NCBI RefSeq assembly: GCF_002931555.1
Contig: NZ_PSTZ01000006.1
Span: 248,001 to 312,000 of the forward strand
Direction of reading: 5' to 3'
From: Pseudoclavibacter sp. RFBB5
GTDB taxonomy: Bacteria; Actinomycetota; Actinomycetes; Actinomycetales; Microbacteriaceae
Length of the DNA stretch: 64,000 nt
Position 1 is the first letter of the stretch, and the number at the start of each line of letters is the position of its first letter. Positions 58,501-64,000 of the stretch are shown here, in pieces. Under the pieces are notes generated by a model. That model made no database searches, was not told the origin of the DNA, and saw nothing but the letters and a program-made list of their open reading frames with translations. The position numbers and the translations under genes are program-made.

Positions 58501-58555
58501 TGCGCGTACGCCCGTCGTTCTGACACCTCTCCGTCACCCACTGAAAGGCAACACT

Positions 58556-59485
58556 GTGATTCGCCACTTCCTCCGCGACGACGATCTGACACCCGCCGAG
58601 CAGCGCGAGGTGCTCGAGCTCGCCGCGGTGCTCAAGCGCGATCGTTTCTCCGCGCGTCCGCTCGAGGGCCCTCGCAGCGTCGCCGTGATCTTCGACAAGA
58701 CCTCGACGCGCACGCGAGTCTCGTTCCACGTCGGGATCTCGGAGCTCGGCGGCTCGCCCCTCATCATCTCGACGGCGTCCAGCCAGCTCGGTGGCAAGGA
58801 GACGGCGTCGGACACGGCTCGCGTCCTCGAGCGCCAGGTCGCCGCCATCGTCTGGCGCACCTACGCGCAGAGCGGCCTCGAGGAGATGGCGCACGGCGCG
58901 CTCGTTCCGGTCGTGAACGCCCTCAGTGACGACTTCCACCCGTGCCAGCTGCTCGCTGATCTGCTCACGGTCAACGAGCACCTCGGTGACCCTGCGGGGC
59001 GCACGCTCGTCTTCCTCGGCGACGGTGAGAGCAACATGGGTCACTCCTACCTCCTCGCCTGCGCGACGGCGGGGATGCACGTCCGCATCGCTGCGCCCGT
59101 CGGCTACCAGCCGCGCGCCGACGTCGTGGCCGACGCCGAGCGCATCGCCGCGGAGACCGGCGGCTCCGTGATGGTCGGCGACGACGTCGACGCCCTCGTC
59201 GCCGGGGCCGATGTCGTCGTGACCGACACGTGGGTGTCCATGGGACGCGAAGACGAGAAGCAGACCCGCATCGACGCGCTTAGCGCCTACCGGGTCACCG
59301 AGGAGACGATGGCGAAGGCCGCAGATGGCGCCATCTTCCTGCACTGCCTCCCGGCCGACCGGGGCTACGAGGTCGACGCGGCGGTCATCGACGGTCCGCA
59401 GTCGGTCATCTGGGACGAGGCGGAGAACCGCCTCCACGCCCAGAAGGCACTCCTCGTCTGGCTACTCGCCAAAGCCGCGGCCTGA
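58556..59485 (+). CDS. argF: Ornithine carbamoyltransferase
   Basis: Makes citrulline from ornithine and carbamoyl phosphate; 309 residues. The carbamoyl-phosphate site STRTR is near residue 49, and the motifs HPCQ (near 128) and [10 protein letters not shown] (near 262) are intact. The GTG start has GAAAGG upstream; the open frame continues back over argB, but that is not meaningful. The 55-bp gap from argB leaves no room for argD, which commonly lies at this point in actinobacteria. Confidence 0.95.
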   Translation: MIRHFLRDDDLTPAEQREVLELAAVLKRDRFSARPLEGPRSVAVIFDKTSTRTRVSFHVGISELGGSPLIISTASSQLGGKETASDTARVLERQVAAIVWRTYAQSGLEEMAHGALVPVVNALSDDFHPCQLLADLLTVNEHLGDPAGRTLVFLGDGESNMGHSYLLACATAGMHVRIAAPVGYQPRADVVADAERIAAETGGSVMVGDDVDALVAGADVVVTDTWVSMGREDEKQTRIDALSAYRVTEETMAKAADGAIFLHCLPADRGYEVDAAVIDGPQSVIWDEAENRLHAQKALLVWLLAKAAA

Positions 59486-59504
59486 CCCGCGCATCCACCG
59501 CACA

Positions 59505-59510
59505 TAGACT
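59505..59510 (+). promoter_or_regulatory. -10 element for argG
   Basis: TAGACT about 30 nt before the argG ATG would give a short leader containing the AGGAG ribosome binding site (59531-59535). Confidence 0.4.
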
Positions 59511-59540
59511 GAACACAAGACTCAAACGCTAGGAGCATTG

Positions 59541-62176
<2,636 letters not shown>

Positions 62177-62184
62177 GCTCCCAC

Positions 62185-62826
62185 GTGAACCAGGACCTCC
62201 ACGGGGCCCTTCGCGAAGGACCGCTCCCCGCAGCAGACGCGCTGCTGGGGGCGGTCCTTTCGCGTACCTCGCCAGAGGGCACCGTGTCCATCCGCCTCAC
62301 CGAGGTCGAGGCCTACGCGGGATCGGATGATCCGGGGTCGCACGGCTTCCGGGGTCGAACGGCGAGGAACTCGACGATGTTCGGCCCCGCCGGGCACCTG
62401 TACGCGTACCGCATCTACGGCATCCACACCTGCCTCAACGTCGTGGCGGGGGAGGCCGGGATCTCATCCGCAGTCCTTCTGCGAGCCGGGGAGGTCGTCG
62501 ACGGGGTCGAGCTGGCCAGGGCTCGGCGCAGCGAGGGCCGCCGTTCGGCTGCTCCGCTGCGCGAACATGAGCTGGCCCGAGGACCGGGAAACCTGGTCAC
62601 GGCGCTCGGCGCAATGATCGGCGATGACGGCGCCCGCTTCGACGCCGACCCCTTCGCGCTTGAGCCGCCTGCGCCGAACGCGCGGCGTGCTGTCGTGCGC
62701 GGGCTTCGCGTCGGGGTTGGCGCCCCGGGTGGTGCGCATCCGTTCGACTGGCGCCTCTGGCTCGACGGCGAGGCGTCCGTTTCCCGCTACATCGCGCACA
62801 GGTCACTCCGCGCGGGGCGGCACTGA
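62185..62826 (+). CDS. DNA-3-methyladenine glycosylase (AAG/Mpg family)
   Basis: Removes alkylated purines in base-excision repair; 213 residues of the AAG fold. Family motifs are RLTEVEAYAGSDDPGSHGFRG (catalytic Glu in TEVEAY), TARNSTMFGPAGHLYAYRIYG and the nucleotide-binding-pocket region RGPGNLVTALG. The GTG start is 8 bp after argH with a -10 element only, no ribosome binding site. The gene between argH and tyrS is a common actinobacterial arrangement. Confidence 0.93.
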   Translation: MNQDLHGALREGPLPAADALLGAVLSRTSPEGTVSIRLTEVEAYAGSDDPGSHGFRGRTARNSTMFGPAGHLYAYRIYGIHTCLNVVAGEAGISSAVLLRAGEVVDGVELARARRSEGRRSAAPLREHELARGPGNLVTALGAMIGDDGARFDADPFALEPPAPNARRAVVRGLRVGVGAPGGAHPFDWRLWLDGEASVSRYIAHRSLRAGRH

Positions 62827-62842
62827 GTCGTCAACTGCTTGA

Positions 62843-62848
62843 TACGGT
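62843..62848 (+). promoter_or_regulatory. -10 element for tyrS (leaderless)
   Basis: TACGGT, 6 nt (TGCGCG), then the tyrS GTG. Confidence 0.45.
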
Positions 62849-62854
62849 TGCGCG

Positions 62855-64000
62855 GTGACTACGCGTGATCTGACGACCCAGCACAACGACGCCACCTTCG
62901 AGCACGTCATCGACGAACTCGAGTGGCGCGGGTTCATCCACGTCTCGACCGATCTGGCCGAGCTCAAGGAGCGGATGAACGAGGGGCCGATCACGTACTA
63001 CTGCGGGTTCGATCCGACCGCTCCGAGCCTGCACCTCGGCCACCTGGTGCAGCTGATCCTCCTCCGTCGCCTGCAGCTCGCCGGCCACAAGCCGCTTGGA
63101 CTCGTCGGCGGTTCGACCGGTCTCATCGGCGATCCGCGCCCCACTGCGGAGCGCACGCTCAACTCCCGAGAGACCGTCGCCGAATGGGTCGAGGGCCTCC
63201 GCGGGCAGATCGATGGCTACCTGTCGTTCGAGGGTGACAACGCGGCGCGCATGGTGAACAACCTGGATTGGACGGCGCCGCTCTCGGCGATCGACTTCCT
63301 GCGTGAGATCGGCAAGCACTTCCGTGTCGGTTCGATGCTCAAGAAGGATGCCGTCTCGGCCCGGCTCAACTCCGAGGCGGGTATCTCGTACACGGAGTTC
63401 AGCTACCAGATCCTGCAGGCGATCGATTTCCTCGAGCTGCATCGCAACTACGGCTGCGTTCTGCAGACGGGTGGCAGCGACCAGTGGGGCAACCTGACCT
63501 CCGGTGTCGATCTGATCCGCCGCACGGAAGGCGCAAGCGTCCATGCGCTCGGGACGCCCCTCATCACCAACGCGGATGGGACGAAGTTCGGCAAGAGCGA
63601 GGGCAATGCGATCTGGATCGACGCCGAGCTCACGAGTCCGTACGCGTTCTACCAGTTCTGGCTCAACACCGACGACGCTGACGTCATCGCTCGCATCAAG
63701 ATCTTCACGTTCCTCACTCGTGCCGAGATCGCCGAGCTCGAGACCCTTGTCGAGACCGAGCCCTTCAAGCGAGTCGCGCAGAAGACGCTCGCCTCGAAGG
63801 TGACTTCGCTGGTGCACGGTGAGGCAGCGACCGAAGCGGTCATCGCAGCTTCCGCGGCGCTCTTCGGGCAGGGCGAGCTCTCCGAGCTCGATGGCCAGAC
63901 GTTGCGCTCGGCGATCCTCGAACTTCCGAACGCAGAGATCGTGGATGGTGCGCTGGTCGCGCAGGCCCTTGTCGACACCGGACTCGCGAAGAGTCTCGGT
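62855..64000 (+). CDS. tyrS: Tyrosine-tRNA ligase, N-terminal part (truncated by window edge)
   Basis: A class I aminoacyl-tRNA synthetase for tRNA-Tyr. 382 codons are visible without a stop; the C-terminal S4-type RNA-binding domain is only begun. The HIGH-type motif HLGH lies in FDPTAPSLHLGHLV (near residue 61). The tyrosine-binding YTEFSYQILQAIDF follows, and the KMSKS equivalent is KFGKS in DGTKFGKSEGNAIW (near residue 244), as is usual for bacterial TyrS. The GTG start at 62855 is supported by the -10 element 6 nt upstream. Confidence 0.95.
   Translation, partial: MTTRDLTTQHNDATFEHVIDELEWRGFIHVSTDLAELKERMNEGPITYYCGFDPTAPSLHLGHLVQLILLRRLQLAGHKPLGLVGGSTGLIGDPRPTAERTLNSRETVAEWVEGLRGQIDGYLSFEGDNAARMVNNLDWTAPLSAIDFLREIGKHFRVGSMLKKDAVSARLNSEAGISYTEFSYQILQAIDFLELHRNYGCVLQTGGSDQWGNLTSGVDLIRRTEGASVHALGTPLITNADGTKFGKSEGNAIWIDAELTSPYAFYQFWLNTDDADVIARIKIFTFLTRAEIAELETLVETEPFKRVAQKTLASKVTSLVHGEAATEAVIAASAALFGQGELSELDGQTLRSAILELPNAEIVDGALVAQALVDTGLAKSLG

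Overview
The window is chromosomal DNA from a high-GC Gram-positive bacterium, most likely an actinobacterium of the family Microbacteriaceae. The evidence is the strong G/C bias at third codon positions, frequent GTG starts and ATGA-type gene overlaps. The order recA-recX-miaB-miaA-dapF-hflX-lexA and the clgR-like/DUF3046/recA arrangement point the same way, as do the CydDC, SufU/SufS and GluABCD-type genes. This is inference from gene content; no database was searched. I see no IS element, prophage, CRISPR array, tRNA or rRNA, and no gene-free stretch longer than 300 bases.

Layout. 1-4.9 kb: the end of cydD, then cydC and leuS. 5.0-5.1 kb: a perfect 28-bp inverted repeat. 5.2-9.4 kb: competence genes comEA-comEC and holA. 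9.6-12.2 kb (minus strand): a DUF1697 protein, rpsT and an ABC-F ATPase. 12.3-21.0 kb: lepA, dapA, rnj, ftsK, pgsA and a CinA-type amidohydrolase. 21.2-24.0 kb: a ClgR-like regulator, DUF3046, recA and recX. 24.0-31.3 kb: an unknown minus-strand protein, miaB-miaA, dapF, an RsmC-like methyltransferase (minus), hflX and lexA (minus). 31.5-36.0 kb: a LysM protein divergent from lexA, hisC-hisB-hisH-priA and an SseB-domain protein. 36.1-42.8 kb: a compact six-gene carotenoid operon. 42.8-45.8 kb: DUF1844 (minus), infC-rpmI-rplT and a TrmH/SpoU methyltransferase. 45.9-49.3 kb (minus): a glutamate-type ABC importer. 49.6-53.2 kb: pheS-pheT. 53.3-55.1 kb (minus): sufU-sufS. 55.3-62.2 kb: argC-argJ-argB-argF-argG-argH, with no argD or argR. 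62.2-64.0 kb: a 3-methyladenine glycosylase and the start of tyrS.

How the genes work together. Most of the window is housekeeping. The DNA-damage block stands out: recA has both a LexA-type SOS box and a RecA-NDp (ClgR-type) promoter, a ClgR-like gene lies two genes upstream, and lexA is divergent from a small LysM protein placed like the SOS-induced division inhibitors of other actinobacteria. The most distinctive accessory locus is the carotenoid operon: crtE, crtB, crtI, a CrtA-type (spheroidene monooxygenase) gene, a CruF/DUF422 hydratase and a CrtD-like second desaturase. No lycopene cyclase or C50 elongase lies beside them, so the predicted product is an acyclic, hydroxylated, extra-desaturated and possibly ketolated xanthophyll, a purple-bacterium-like chemistry in an actinobacterium. 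Other notable signals are an AUC start codon for infC and a recurring TANNNT-(5-7 nt)-start-codon pattern that implies many leaderless mRNAs.
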